Shown here: positions 34,859 through 46,039 of the stretch, one piece after another
Numbering within the stretch: position 1 is the stretch's first letter
Layout of the letters: the number at the start of each line of letters is the position of its first letter
Origin: Acorus gramineus
Taxonomy: Eukaryota > Streptophyta > Magnoliopsida > Acorales > Acoraceae
NCBI GenBank assembly: GCA_030737835.1
Contig: CM060856.1
Location: forward strand, 6,163,892 to 6,227,891
Direction: 5' to 3'
DNA: 64,000 nt
Notes under the pieces: model-generated
What the model was told of the DNA's origin: nothing
Seen by the model: the letters and a program-made list of their open reading frames with translations, nothing else
The model's database searches: none
Made by a program: the position numbers and the translations under genes

Positions 34859-36241
34859 CTGGTGAAAAAAAAAATATCAACCATATGTTATCAATTAAGA
34901 TACAATCATGTATATGAAAATCCAAATGAACAAATATGATCTACATGCTACTCAGAACTGCACAGAAAATTCATAAAAGGTCTTCAAAATGTCAACAATA
35001 AACAATTACATATTAATCAGCTATATATTAATCAAATCCATAAAAATAAAAATAACAACCTTAAAAAAATGGGCTGAATTCAAATTCAGATACAGATGTA
35101 TCTAGAATTTGAATTAACAAATACACATTCTATATAAGTGAATGTCCAGTGTATTTCAAAATCTTCAATCTGAATGAGTTGAATAATACTAATATAAAGC
35201 TAAAAAATATGATGAATGGCACATTATGGATAATTATACACAAACGCACAATCATAAATGATTGTACAGTTCATACTTGATACACAACAATGCATGAAAA
35301 TCAAGATACAGCCCCTGTATCTGAATTTAAAATAAAATTCAGATTAAATTAATGTATATAATGATTCAAAGTAATGACGAAAAATAAAAAAAAGAAATAA
35401 TGTATTCAGATAAAAAAAGTACTAGCTTGATTGATTCTCCATTGTTTGCACCACAAACTGGTCACAAAAAAAATTAAATGAATCAAAATTCTTCTCTTCT
35501 CCACTGATCGAACTGAAACAAAAACAAAATTCACTGTTTGTTTTCAAATCCACCGATCCATCTGAATTTGAAAACTAAAATATTGCAAAATCTTATAATT
35601 TTTGGGAACTGAAAAACCTAGCCTGGATGTATCAAATTCCGATTGCACCACAATCTGATCGCACAGAAGAATAAAATTGAGAATTCACCACGCATACACG
35701 GACCATATCTAAATAAAAAATGAAATTGACTTTTTTTTTCTGTTCCTCTAATCTTTCAAATTGATTAATGTATTCAGTATACGTAATTTCTTCCGATTGA
35801 ATCGTCCGATTGAATTAATTGTTTCCACAAAAAGAAAGAACAGTGAAATTATGGTTTCACCTCCAATAATAAAGGGGACGGTTATGATACAGGGGATCGA
35901 ATACGATATATGGGTTAAAAATGCGAATATAATATAAAAGAGTATTTTGGATAATTCAATCTTGCTATCTCATATGCTTTAAGATGGGGCTTATCAGTTG
36001 GGGCTTAAAAATCATTATTGTTATAATTTTATAAAAAACTGTATTGATTTTATCCAAAATAATAATAATAATAATAATCTCGTGATTCTGACTAAGCGTG
36101 AATCTTGCCAGGTGGAGAACAGCACGCGACTTTGTAAGGCTCATTGAAGATCCGTATAGTATAAATATCCCATTAATTCTCAACATGGCAAAAATGTGAT
36201 TGGGAATAGACGTCTCGTGTTAGTGAAATGCATTTATTTAT

Positions 36242-37593
36242 GGGATTTTTGCATATATCCCTGTTAAATTTTAGTTTTATCAAAATACTTAAAAAAAAAA
36301 CCCATAGTGCAAAAATACGCTAAAAAACATTAGGACCCGTTTGGATAGAAACATAAACTATTCTGAGGTTTATATCTATTCCCGAAATTAATGAATTTAT
36401 CAAAGGAATAAGTTATTTTCTGTATGATGTGTTTTTTAGTTATTCTTGTTGGAAAATATAACAATAAAGATTAGAGCGTTTGATTGATGAAGAATAAAAT
36501 GTGAACAAAGTACAAAATGTTGATTTGACATGTGAGCCCTATTGACGTATAAGAGGTGATAACATGTGATTTAATATGATGACATGTAATTTGATAAATG
36601 GGTCCCCTTATACTAGTGAAAGAATCATACATTTCCATGGGTGAACTGAAAATACAAATACCAGCTTATTCTTACATAATTCTGCATATCTATGCCCCTT
36701 TATACCACCCACCCAAACAGTTTTTTTTTATCTCTATTCGCCTTTTATCCCTCCTATTCCACCCTTTATTCTCCCATCCAAACGAGCCCAAAGTGAGTGC
36801 AACCGTACCCCTATATTACAAGCGGTGAAGAACTCTGGATTAACCATGATTCAACAGTCTAGCTCTACATATACATTGACCTAAATGCCCTTATTAATTT
36901 TGGAATTTTTTTTTGCATAAATACCCCTCTTAAAACCCATATTTTTAAAATTACCCATATTATTTCCACCATTACATAAATGCCCCTGAAATTCTAATAA
37001 ATTGTGTAAATTTGTCCCACCATCAGTCGTTGTTAGGAATGCAAACCGAATCATGATTATATTTTTAACCCTACTAGTAACTTGTAAAATGATCAGTTTA
37101 CCCCTCACTAAAATCACGCACCCTATTTAACGCTACATGAAAAAGAAAGAGACAAGGTTAAAAATAGAAGAAGGAACTATGGTTTGACCATCCACACAGA
37201 GCGCGGGGAGGATCTTTTGGACTATTTACATGTAATTACAGTGGCTAATGGAGATATTCCAATAAATCCTCACAAACACTAACATGAAGGGCAAATTCAT
37301 ACGATGTAATAAAATTTCAAGCATATTTATGTAATGGTGAAAATAAAAGGGGTAATTATGCAAATATGAATTTTAAGAGGGGTATCTGCAAAAAAATAAA
37401 ACTCACTTCGGATAACATGAGGGTACAAGGGTCATTTCAATGAAAACGAAACATATTAACTATACCATACGGAATTTGACCAGGGGCACGGTTGCACACT
37501 TAAAGTTTTTTAGGGGTATTTTTGGACTGTGAATTTTTTCAGGTATACTTTGACAAAATTGAAATTTAACAAGAGTATATATGTAAAAATCGC
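36242..37593. repeat. Foldback element, copy 2, with long inverted arms
   Basis: The left arm (36242-36332, then 36790-37020) and right arm (37280-37593, inverted) match over most of their length. Pairs include TTTTTGCATATAT with ATATATGTAAAAA, the block AAGTG.GTGCAACCGT.CCCCT, TACCCCTCTTAAAA, and TTTCACCATTACATAAAT. The left arm is interrupted by the MITE at 36333-36789; the right arm shows the uninterrupted arrangement. No coding frame is present. Confidence 0.65.
36333..36789 (+). mobile_element. Tourist-like MITE, family C copy 2, nested in the foldback
   Basis: The ends GGACCCGTTTGGATAG and (opposite strand) GGGCTCGTTTGGATGG form inverted repeats. TTA precedes it; the right-hand duplication has decayed. 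The interior closely matches 584-1037. The uninterrupted inverted arm at about 37490-37510 shows the pre-insertion sequence. Confidence 0.7.
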
Positions 37594-37722
37594 TTTACTT
37601 ATTTATTTATTTATTTGTGGGTAACAACTTTTAAATGAGCATTGGGACATTATTAATATAATAATATACGAAATCATGTATTTATTAATTTAAAAATATA
37701 TATTTTCTTTTATTAAAAGAAT

Positions 37723-38850
37723 GAGATTTTTAGTTTTAAGTTCCTATAAACATGCATATTTAGGAATCGGTCCCACCCTTCTTCATATTTGTTTTAAGTC
37801 CCCAAATTCAATCATCTATTTGGTTTTTAGTCCCACAGTCAAACTTCCGTCCATACTTTGATAAATGTGATTTTATTTTTAAGTCTTGTAACTATGTTAT
37901 TTAGCGATCAATTCCTCCATTCTTCATATTTCTTTTTAAGTCCTCAACTTCAAACACTTTTTGCTTATTAGTTCCTGGACAAAATATCTATATGATTTTG
38001 TAAGTTTTTTTATATTTAAAACTCTTGCATTCTTCATGAATGAGATTTTAAATATAAATAAATAAATAAAAACTAAAATAATAGTAGCTTAAATGTTAAA
38101 TAAATAAATATGTAATATAAATATGTTAGATTCCCCTAATATCACTAATCTCTAAATAAATAAAAGTTTAGAACCATACAAAATAAATTTTACATTGACT
38201 GTATACAAATTTTTTAATGGCATCTAAATTTTTAAATTTAAATTCTAAATACACTCAGAATATCTAATTTAATATTTACCAATTTTTAACCATGAAAAAA
38301 TCATTTAAATAAGAATTCAAAAATGAAAAAATCCTCAAAACTTGCTTATGTAATAATTCTTCTTTTGCTTATGTAATTAATCCTAATTAGATAGCAAAGA
38401 CCATAAGAGAATGCAATATTGGATTGCGTGGGCATATACAGTGTTGAATAACACTGAAATTGTCACTAAACACTTAATAATGTAAATGCAGTTTTGGTTT
38501 GGATATTTCTCCAAGTATTTTGTATATTAGTTTCAAATATCAAAATACTTACAAAATCATATAAACATTTTGTACAGGGACTCGTAAGAAAAAAAAATGT
38601 TTAAAGTTGGGAACTTAAAATGAAATATGAAGAAGGGAGGGACTGATTATCAAATAACATAGTTTTCAGGGATTTAAAAATAAAATCATATTTCACAAGA
38701 TAATGGTGTATGTGTATGGACCTACGTTTGACGGAGGGACTAAAAACAAAATGAACGGTTGAATTTGGGGACTTCAAAAGAGATATGAAAAAAAGAGGGA
38801 TCAAACCCTAAATAGATACATTTGTAGGGACTTAAAACTAAAAAATCCTA
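37723..38850. repeat. Foldback element with arms of about 320 bp
   Basis: The left arm 37723-38045 and right arm 38535-38850 are inverted copies. Examples: TTTTTAGTTTTAAGT with ACTTAAAACTAAAAA at the ends, CCCCAAATTCAA with TTGAATTTGGGG, and TATATGATTTTGTAAGT with ACTTACAAAATCATATA at the inner edge. The spacer is AT-rich and non-coding. The GGGACTAAAA-rich arms resemble foldback or Mutator-like elements. Confidence 0.65.
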
Positions 38851-38852
38851 TG

Positions 38853-39290
38853 CCCCCGTTTGGAACAGGAATATGATTTATTCTTGGGTATATATTTATC
38901 CAAGCATGAGTATAAATAAAGATAAAGTAATTTTTTGTTTGGTTATATTTTGAATTATTCTCATTGGTAAACGTAAGAATAATGTTTTGTTATTTAGGTA
39001 AAATGTGAATAAAGTTTGGATAATGATTTATAAAAGGTAAAAAAATAATGATAGTTGATTTGACATGTGATTTATAAGAGGTGATGACAGTTGATTTGAC
39101 AGTGGGCCCACATATTCTTTGAGTGGAATAACCTATGATAACTTTAATTCAAGGGGTTGATTGGAATCCATATACCACTTTATACCAGTTTATTCTGACA
39201 TACTTTATCAGGGGTTATCCAGGGTTTCCAAACACCCTTTATCCCTTATCCGAGGTTATCCGGGGTTATCCCCAAAATAAACTGGGGCTA
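38853..39290 (+). mobile_element. MITE, family A copy 2
   Basis: It runs from GCCCCCGTTTGG to AACTGGGGC, imperfect inverted ends. The interior matches the minus strand of 19854-20231 and is more distantly related to family C (GTGAATAAAG, ATTTGACATGTG, TAAGAGGTGATGAC). It directly abuts the foldback ending at 38850. Confidence 0.6.
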
Positions 39291-39599
39291 AAAGAATTTA
39301 TATCACATTATCTAAGCATATGTTTCAAATAATTTAACCCACCGTTTGGGAAGTGAAATTGCCTTATTCAGCCATGATAGTTATACTGGAATAAATAATA
39401 ATGTTTGGCAGAATAAACCTATCCGTGTTTGATTGCATTTTATGTTATTTTTATTGGGAAATGTAAAATTTAGATTTTTGGTGTTTGGTTGACTTAAAAT
39501 AAACTGTGGATAAATTGTTGATAAGAGATGGATCATAGGGAGTTATTATTTTCGAAATGTCAACTTTTCCCATGGAATATAATTTTGTGTTTGGTGTAA

Positions 39600-40220
39600 T
39601 TGATGAATATAAATCAATCCTTGATTAATGTAATTAAATAGGGACTGTCCATCTTATGTAATATTTTATGGTGGGCCTTTATATATTTTTTACAACTAAT
39701 CTATGTATTCATTGATGATTCCAAATGCTTTGTGGTGATTCTAATTATCTTATATCAATTTAATTATATTTACTCAATGAGTTGGACATAAATAGAAAAA
39801 ACTATATAAATCATAGGTTGTTCATAAAATTGATAGATTTTATTACACAAGTAACATTGTCAATATTGTTGTTGCATCAAATAATACTAGCATTCTTATA
39901 TAAGCCTTCATTTAAATTGCCCTTGATATATATCAATTCATGATGAATGAAATTAAATCTGAACCGTCCATCTTATGTATCCCGTTTATGGTAGACCTTC
40001 AAATATGTTTTACAAGTACTCTATGTATGCTTAGTGTTGATTCCAATTGCTTTGTAATGATTGGTCATAAATAGTAATAAATTAAAATATTATTCTTTTC
40101 TAATAAAATGATTGAGAATTATTAACAAATTATATTGCTAATATGAATCTTTTTGTTGTACCAAATAACCCTAGGCATTTTATACATTGCTTCATTTAAT
40201 TTGCTTATATGTGTTATATG
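39600..40220. repeat. Two tandem subterminal repeats of about 300-320 bp
   Basis: GTCCATCTTATGTA recurs at 39647 and 39966. Both are followed by ATTTTATGGTGGGCCTT or its variant, then CTATGTAT, GATTCCAA.TGCTTTGT and later CATTTAA.TTGC. The copies are diverged. They lie in the non-coding 3' arm of the Harbinger element, where transposase-binding repeats would be expected. Confidence 0.55.
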
Positions 40221-40841
40221 TCAATTTTTATGTAACTTATAATAGGGTCCATTAAGTTATTTATACACCTATATTGTGTATTTTACTTTTATATAAACTA
40301 GTTAAATACATAAATAACGATATATACAGAAATATGGTAAGTATTAACCTCTGCAAATATATTGTAAAATATTAGAAAAGTCAAGTTTACAAAACACATA
40401 TGACTCACACAAAACAACCACTTCACATAATTCCAAATATCCCTTCTCATATGGGAAACCATGGTGAACATGAAGGTTGGTCATTGACACAGTATATTCA
40501 ATTGGAACTATGACATCCCTATTATCAAAGATTAACATATATATCTACATTTCATGATTACACACATATCTAAACACATATATATGGCATGTTTTAAAAA
40601 AGCTAAATTATATAATACTAGACATGAAAGACAACATCATAAATACACGTTCATAAGTTTATATTCACATTAACCTTCTGTATTGTCGAGGTTAAGTCAA
40701 AATTAGCATCCTGGATAAACAAGAATATGGTGTTTGAACATCCATACAAACTGAATAATCTACAAAATTGGCCCATAAACTAGTGGGCATCACAACATAA
40801 AAGTATTGAGTTTGTAATACTATCCCAACTCCTGCATACTA

Positions 40842-41408
40842 TCAATGATGCATGAACAAAACAAACAACAGAATTAAAATAAGTCCAACAAGCACCACAA
40901 GTGATGCAAACAAACCTAGAAACAGTGGCATAACTGGAATTCCATGAACAGTAACCTCAGACAAGGAAATAGTGGTTCGAATCTCACCTGAAATGGGGCG
41001 TGACTGTTCTACACTGTACGACAACTGGTGGTGCACTAGCAGTGAGGATTGTGGGAGTATCTCGGTTGGTGTAAGATCTGGAAGATCTGCAGTAGCTGAT
41101 GGAGTGTCTGGTAGCAGTGGTCTGTTGATGCCATTGGTCTCATCTGATGGAGTGGGTGTGGTATCCGACACGAAGATGGGTGCATTCGGATGTAGGCCCT
41201 AATTCATGGATGCGATGAACACGTACCCCTCCTCGATCTCTTGAACACCCATGAATGTAGCTCCTCTGAAGCGATACACATGCGCGTGACAGGCTGCCCA
41301 ATTATCGTACACCCCGGGCCTCCTTCCCTTCTCGACCGCGTAATATGGCCGATGGAAACAAGTGTCTGTTATATAAATAGAAAATATAATGAGTATCCAA
41401 TTTTCCAA
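40842..41408 (-). pseudogene. Viroplasmin/RNase H1 N-terminal domain protein with C-terminal membrane segment
   Basis: The first ~50 residues carry the RNase H1 N-terminal (caulimovirus viroplasmin-like, PF01693-type) pattern: YYAVEKGRRPGVYDNW followed by AHVYRFRGA. This small fold binds RNA/DNA hybrids in eukaryotic RNase H1. A Pro/Ser/Thr-rich linker follows, then about 22 hydrophobic residues (PLFLGLFASLVVLVGLILIL) next to the C-terminus, like a tail anchor. An acceptor (TTTATATAACAG) lies just upstream at about 41386, so the domain starts in an internal exon. One in-frame TAG (41205-41207) separates domain and linker. The frame is otherwise open, and it starts about 130 nt after the transposase stop, on the same strand. 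No upstream exon was identified. It is more likely a cellular domain carried by a transposon than a viral gene. Confidence 0.6.
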
Positions 41409-41520
41409 ATCACATAATCAACGAAATAAATATTGTATATAACTAAACAAATATCACGAAATGCAAAGGGCTACAGGAGTTCAATACGTTGACAAACCAA
41501 ACTACCAGAACGCCACTACC

Positions 41521-43386
41521 TTACTGCCTCTGCAATTAGAAAACCCATATTTAGATGAATAATACATCAAGGATTGTAAAATGCATATGTCACGTAATCT
41601 GAAGAGACCATTAGAACCTTAACTTACATTCCTACCCCCCTCCCACAATTGACCAGTAATCATTGTTTGCCGTTGAGCCCCTCCAACATTATCCTCGTTT
41701 GTGACGTCGGACTGGATTTCATTTCTCACATCCCCAACTCCATCCACTTCATCTTAACTCATATTGAATAAAATGTCTTACCCTTCCTCCCTACGAATGA
41801 AGTTATGGTGTACGCAACATGCAAGTGCAATTCTAGTCTGGGTTCTGAATGGATAATATGAAGTGCATCTAAGGGTCCGTTTGGAAATACAGATTGAAAA
41901 GTAGCTTTTGGAATAAAGCTGCTTTTTAAGATGATTTTAGACCTTGACTTTTTTAGGATGTTTTTTTTTAATTCAGGGATCAATATTTGAAAGGAGTTTA
42001 ATGTTTGGCAGAGAAAACTGCATTTTAATTCAAAAAATTGATTCCGATCAAAAAGCGTTGTTTTTGAGCTTTTCAAAACACAGATTTTGAGGAAAAAATT
42101 AAAAGGAATCCATCTTCTGATTCTGCAAAAAGCTGCCCCGTTTGGCTGCACGATTTTAGCTTTCAGCGTTTCAAAAAGCAAAAGCGCACCTAAACGCGCA
42201 ACCAAACGGGGCCTAAGACATATGAAGCGCATTTTTAGAACACCAAATGCACGCTCAATGACATTCCTCAACTGTGTATGCCTATGGTTGAAGAGTTCAT
42301 TTGGACCGCTATATCTATTACCTCTGCCCAAATTCAGAAACTCAGACAAATGATATCTATGAGAACGGTAAGGTCGAAGAAACTTATCAGTGTTCGCGTA
42401 TCCAGAGTCAACCAAATAATATTTTTCTGGTAGAAACATTTCGTATTAGTTCAATGCAAATGAATGATCTACCACAAGTTAATAAATTGGTTGAAAATAT
42501 GTTGAAAGAATATACATTCTGGGACACTAAAACCCCCACTCTCCAACGCCCATTGAGGACTTTCATGTCGGCCGTTGAACCTTCCCAACCCACGGCGACG
42601 TGTTGGAATTGCAAGTCAAATGAGCAAGCGGCCATCACGTTCTGTGATATCCATCCCTTCCGATTGCGATATCGTGTGGCCTTATTTTTTCTGACTAGCA
42701 CAAGGATGCGTGTCCCATCAATTGCCCCGACTGCATTCTACAATTAAAGAACACATGTACTTGCATAAGATGGATATCACATATATAAGGAAGAGTAGGA
42801 GTACAACATGTTATATTTTGTTGTATGAACTCACCTTAAAATGAGGGTAAAAGATTTTGTTGTGCCTCACATGAGGATGGACTTGCACATCATTTTGTGG
42901 AAGGTTGATGTACTCTCTTTTTAGGGACACTACTGCTTTGAGGACAGCATTGAAGTGCCTACTTATTGTCTCCCCAGAATGGTGAAAGCGTTCCGATAAC
43001 ACCCTATTAGACACACCATGGCCGAGAGCATGAAGGAAGATAGCAAGCTGTTCAATACAAGTGAGGTTTGTTGTGTCTTTCAGGAGACCCTTGTTGATCA
43101 AGACATCCCTCAGCTTCAAGAACAACCGAGGAGTCATGCGGAGTATCTCATATGCCCTAGCCTCATGTCCTTGGAGCAACTCATGAACGAATATATGGCT
43201 TGACAGTGGTCCAGTTCTCATAGGTCGCCTTGTCAATGATTGACGTTCAATCCTATATCTGACATGGTCAAGTACATATGTCATCTCCAAGAATATTGAT
43301 TCCTCATCCTCTTCAAAAAATTGCCTAAAAAATTCAAACCGACGTCTTTTCCTTGTTGAGGAATTCATAGACCGCATTGGCCACAT
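41521..43386 (-). pseudogene. PIF/Harbinger transposase (HARBI1-like, DDE_4), interrupted
   Basis: This nuclease cuts and joins Harbinger DNA. Exon 42835-43386 encodes the N-terminal helical region (EQLAIFLHALGHGVSNR and RFHHSGETISRHF motifs). The next exon begins at 42737 with AVGAIDGTRI, the first catalytic Asp. The second Asp is in YYLVDSGYAN (about 42400) and the catalytic Glu in NVIERAFGVLK (about 42250). The frame shifts by one base near 42555, just after DMKVL. A 341-bp MITE sits at 41873-42213; beyond it the conserved C-terminal text CCVHHNFIRREE continues. Two in-frame stops follow, then a donor at 41627 and a three-codon last exon ending in TAA at 41521. It is therefore a dead copy. 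The family assignment is very secure. Confidence 0.9.
41873..42213 (+). mobile_element. Tourist-like MITE (family E copy 1) inside the transposase gene
   Basis: Terminal inverted repeats GGGTCCGTTTGG and GGCCCCGTTTGG (opposite strand) are flanked by TAA on both sides (41870-41872 and 42214-42216). It is 341 bp and non-coding. Its inverted relative is at 58569-58921. Removing it with one TAA rejoins the transposase reading frame. Confidence 0.9.
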
Positions 43387-43899
43387 AAGAGATTATTGAA
43401 TATACATAAGAACAAATGAAGAGGGTTATAAATGGATTGTGGATGGCCATTAACTCCACCACAGATGGGTTTAGAATATGACAAATGACAATCTGCATTA
43501 GGAAGATGCATTCATATTGGATGCATTACTAGAAATGAATGGATCAATGACTACGTGAAAGTATGACAATCATACATAAGACATCATCCCATAAAAACTG
43601 GAATGAGTTGCTCATATTAGACGGATGATATAAGGGATCACATTTGCACATGAAGCTTTGAGACACCACATCACCAATATATGTCACTATAGATTATGAC
43701 AAAGCATCCACATGCTATAAATACTTACAAAATTAGAAGTGTTTTCTGCAGTATCCCTAAGTCAGAAGCATTCGTGTTTATACAAAAAAAAGATGAGAAT
43801 ACCTTCTGCAACTATATATCCATATTAATAACAGGTAGTTAACCTTCCTACTGTAGGTGGCTCAAAATTTATATAAGTAATGGAACCATAGAGGGTCAT

Positions 43900-45051
43900 G
43901 ACTGGGTCCATCCTAGGGTGCAAGTGGAACGTAGGGTGGTGGGAGGTAGTTTGCTCATTGTCTCTCAATCCAGTCTATCTTCAAGTCATCTGGGAATGCA
44001 ATAAAAATCATGCGGTTCGCCTCATCCTTCAGAGCCTCAGTGCAACCAACTTACTAGGTGAACTGAGTTGCCTAAACATCGCAAGACACTTGATTGCCTA
44101 CTCCAAAGTGTACTTCCCCTCATAATCCTTCTCCAAGTACTCTTTTGCAACGTCCACCCTTTGCCTCCCAATTTCAATGAACTCAGCCATGTATCCTTCA
44201 GCAGCAATTGAGTTCTTCACCTTCTTACTAGACCCAGATGATCATTTTTTTGGAATTTGTAAATCATCCTCCCCCATGTCAGAAGCAGTGAACGCTATGG
44301 AACGTTTACCCTTTCTCCTCTAAGTTGGCTCACCTTCATTAGGTATCTCTATTGTTGTGCTGGTCCCCCATCTGTTCTCACATGTATTCCCTCGAGTGAA
44401 GCAATCCTCCACTGATGGCCTCTCTATATGCAGTGAATCGAACCTATGTGGGCCTCCATTGAGTCTCCTTCAGTGTCATTGTCATCCTCATCCTCACCGA
44501 TGAGGGAGGCATGGGCATGGAATCCCTTAGATGTGGAGTTCCCACATATCATGGAGAATTCCTTGAACCATATAAATGGCTTGTCCTAGCATAACCTAAA
44601 CTTGGTATTGTTCTGCACAGGATAAGCAGACAACAACTTTAAATTAATATCTAATATTAGAAGACCATGAAAAAACTAAACTATCCTCAATTGCACATAC
44701 CGATATGACCATATCCCAGTCCTGTGCATCTCCTGGTACAACCATTTTCCTCGCATCATCCCAACCCCATTCTGTTTTGTTGCTAAGTTCTTGGTATATG
44801 TGATAGGTTTGCTTCAACACTTTCCAACGATTCTCGCAATGACTCATTTCCAAAATCATAGCAATTCGATAGTTCAAGGTTGCAGTGATAATATTCCAAG
44901 AACTATTTTGGAAGACTCCCTTCACGCAATTACCCTGTTGAAATTGATCTACAAGCAACCCCACCAAACAAGCATCCATCCGGTTGGTCCAATTTCCAAT
45001 CCGATTCTTATTGGATGCAATGCGTAGGGGAGGCTGGCTCATCTTTGACAT
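43900..45051 (-). pseudogene. Harbinger ORF1: Myb/SANT-like DNA-binding protein, decayed
   Basis: The partner protein of Harbinger transposase; its trihelix/SANT domain binds the element ends and brings in the nuclease. Exon 44701-45051 starts directly after an acceptor with an ATG. It carries the Myb_DNA-bind_3 pattern: NWTNRMDACLVGLLVDQ, then NSSWNIITATLNYRIA and CENRWKVLKQTYHIYQEL. The donor GTATGTG at 44700 joins in phase to an exon beginning at 44612 (NNTKFR, then DKPFIWFKEFSMI), with an acidic stretch GEDEDDNDTEGDS. That exon has several in-frame stops and a probable frameshift near 44035. The family call is firm; the gene is not functional as written. Confidence 0.8.
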
Positions 45052-45109
45052 CTAAACACATTGGACACCATAGAATGGATTAAGATACCAACAACATACA
45101 TATATTCAT

Positions 45110-45235
45110 TGGTCATTCACATCTATATGAATGCGAAAAAGACTAACTCACATGAGCACACACACACACATCATTCACATCTATATGATTGTGAATAAGA
45201 CTAACTCACATGAACACATAAATATATTCTTTGGC
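45110..45235. repeat. Tandem duplication of about 60 bp with a (CA)n
   Basis: TCACATCTATATGA.TG.GAA.AAGACTAACTCACATGA occurs twice, at about 45117 and 45174, separated by a short CACACACACA run. It lies in the ORF1 upstream intron of the Harbinger element. Confidence 0.5.
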
Positions 45236-45948
45236 CATTGACCTCAGGTACATGAATTAACATATGTAACTGATGTGTAAACATCAATATATACTCGGTT
45301 ATATGTTAGGGTTGGTTATACACAAGATTGGGATGCACCAATGGGTGTAGAGGGTTTCTATAAATCATTCATTTATCATGACATAGTTTCAAAAGATGCG
45401 AAAAATAATCTAAAGCATGAAGGTTGAGTTAGGTGCCATTATGCTAAAAAATGAACACATAATAACACTAAAAAAAACCATAGAACATAAAATATAGTAA
45501 TTGGTCATTGACATTAGATTTCACCCTTAACATAAACCAATTATCATATATATTATTATATGATTCGATTTCAGTGGGGGTTGATTATACACATGCAACA
45601 ATCCGAGGGATGTTTTAGGGGGTTTTAGATGGAGAAGTAAACATATATGCAACTTATTGGTCATTCAACTACTCTATGTGTATATTCACATATGCAAATT
45701 ATGCCTAAACATCAATGTATGCTTGCATATACATTGGTGTTGGATGGGATATGAATGAGTAGAACATATAGCCAAAGAATCATTCATTTAGAAATAAATC
45801 TAGATGGGTCCAAGAGATGCAAAAGGAAATGTAAATCAACCTGGATATACTTAAGAGCCATGCTTAAAATTAAACGAATGCTAATAACACTCACAAAGGA
45901 GAAAAAATACATATATGTTTTTTTTTGTCATTCAACTACTCTATTGTT

Positions 45949-46039
45949 ACTAGTTTCTAGCATGGTTGGGTAGATTAAGGTTTGTCCCCTACATCCTCTC
46001 GACTAGGTATCGAATCCGGTATAAAAAAAAACAAAAAAA
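45949..46039 (+). mobile_element. tRNA-derived SINE (5'-truncated) with perfect target duplications
   Basis: A 91-bp insert is flanked by 15-bp perfect direct repeats AACTACTCTATTGTT (45934-45948 and 46040-46054). Near its 3' end is GGTATCGAATCC, a box-B-like motif, and it ends in an A-rich tail broken by one C. The head includes TGGTTGGGTAGA, which may be part of box A. This is a standard SINE signature; the perfect duplications argue for a fairly recent insertion. Confidence 0.75.

Noticed and set aside
41199..41408. Viroplasmin-like domain as evidence of an integrated caulimovirus
   Set aside because: No movement protein, coat protein, protease or reverse transcriptase text lies nearby. 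The domain also occurs in cellular RNase H1, and the neighbours are Harbinger genes.
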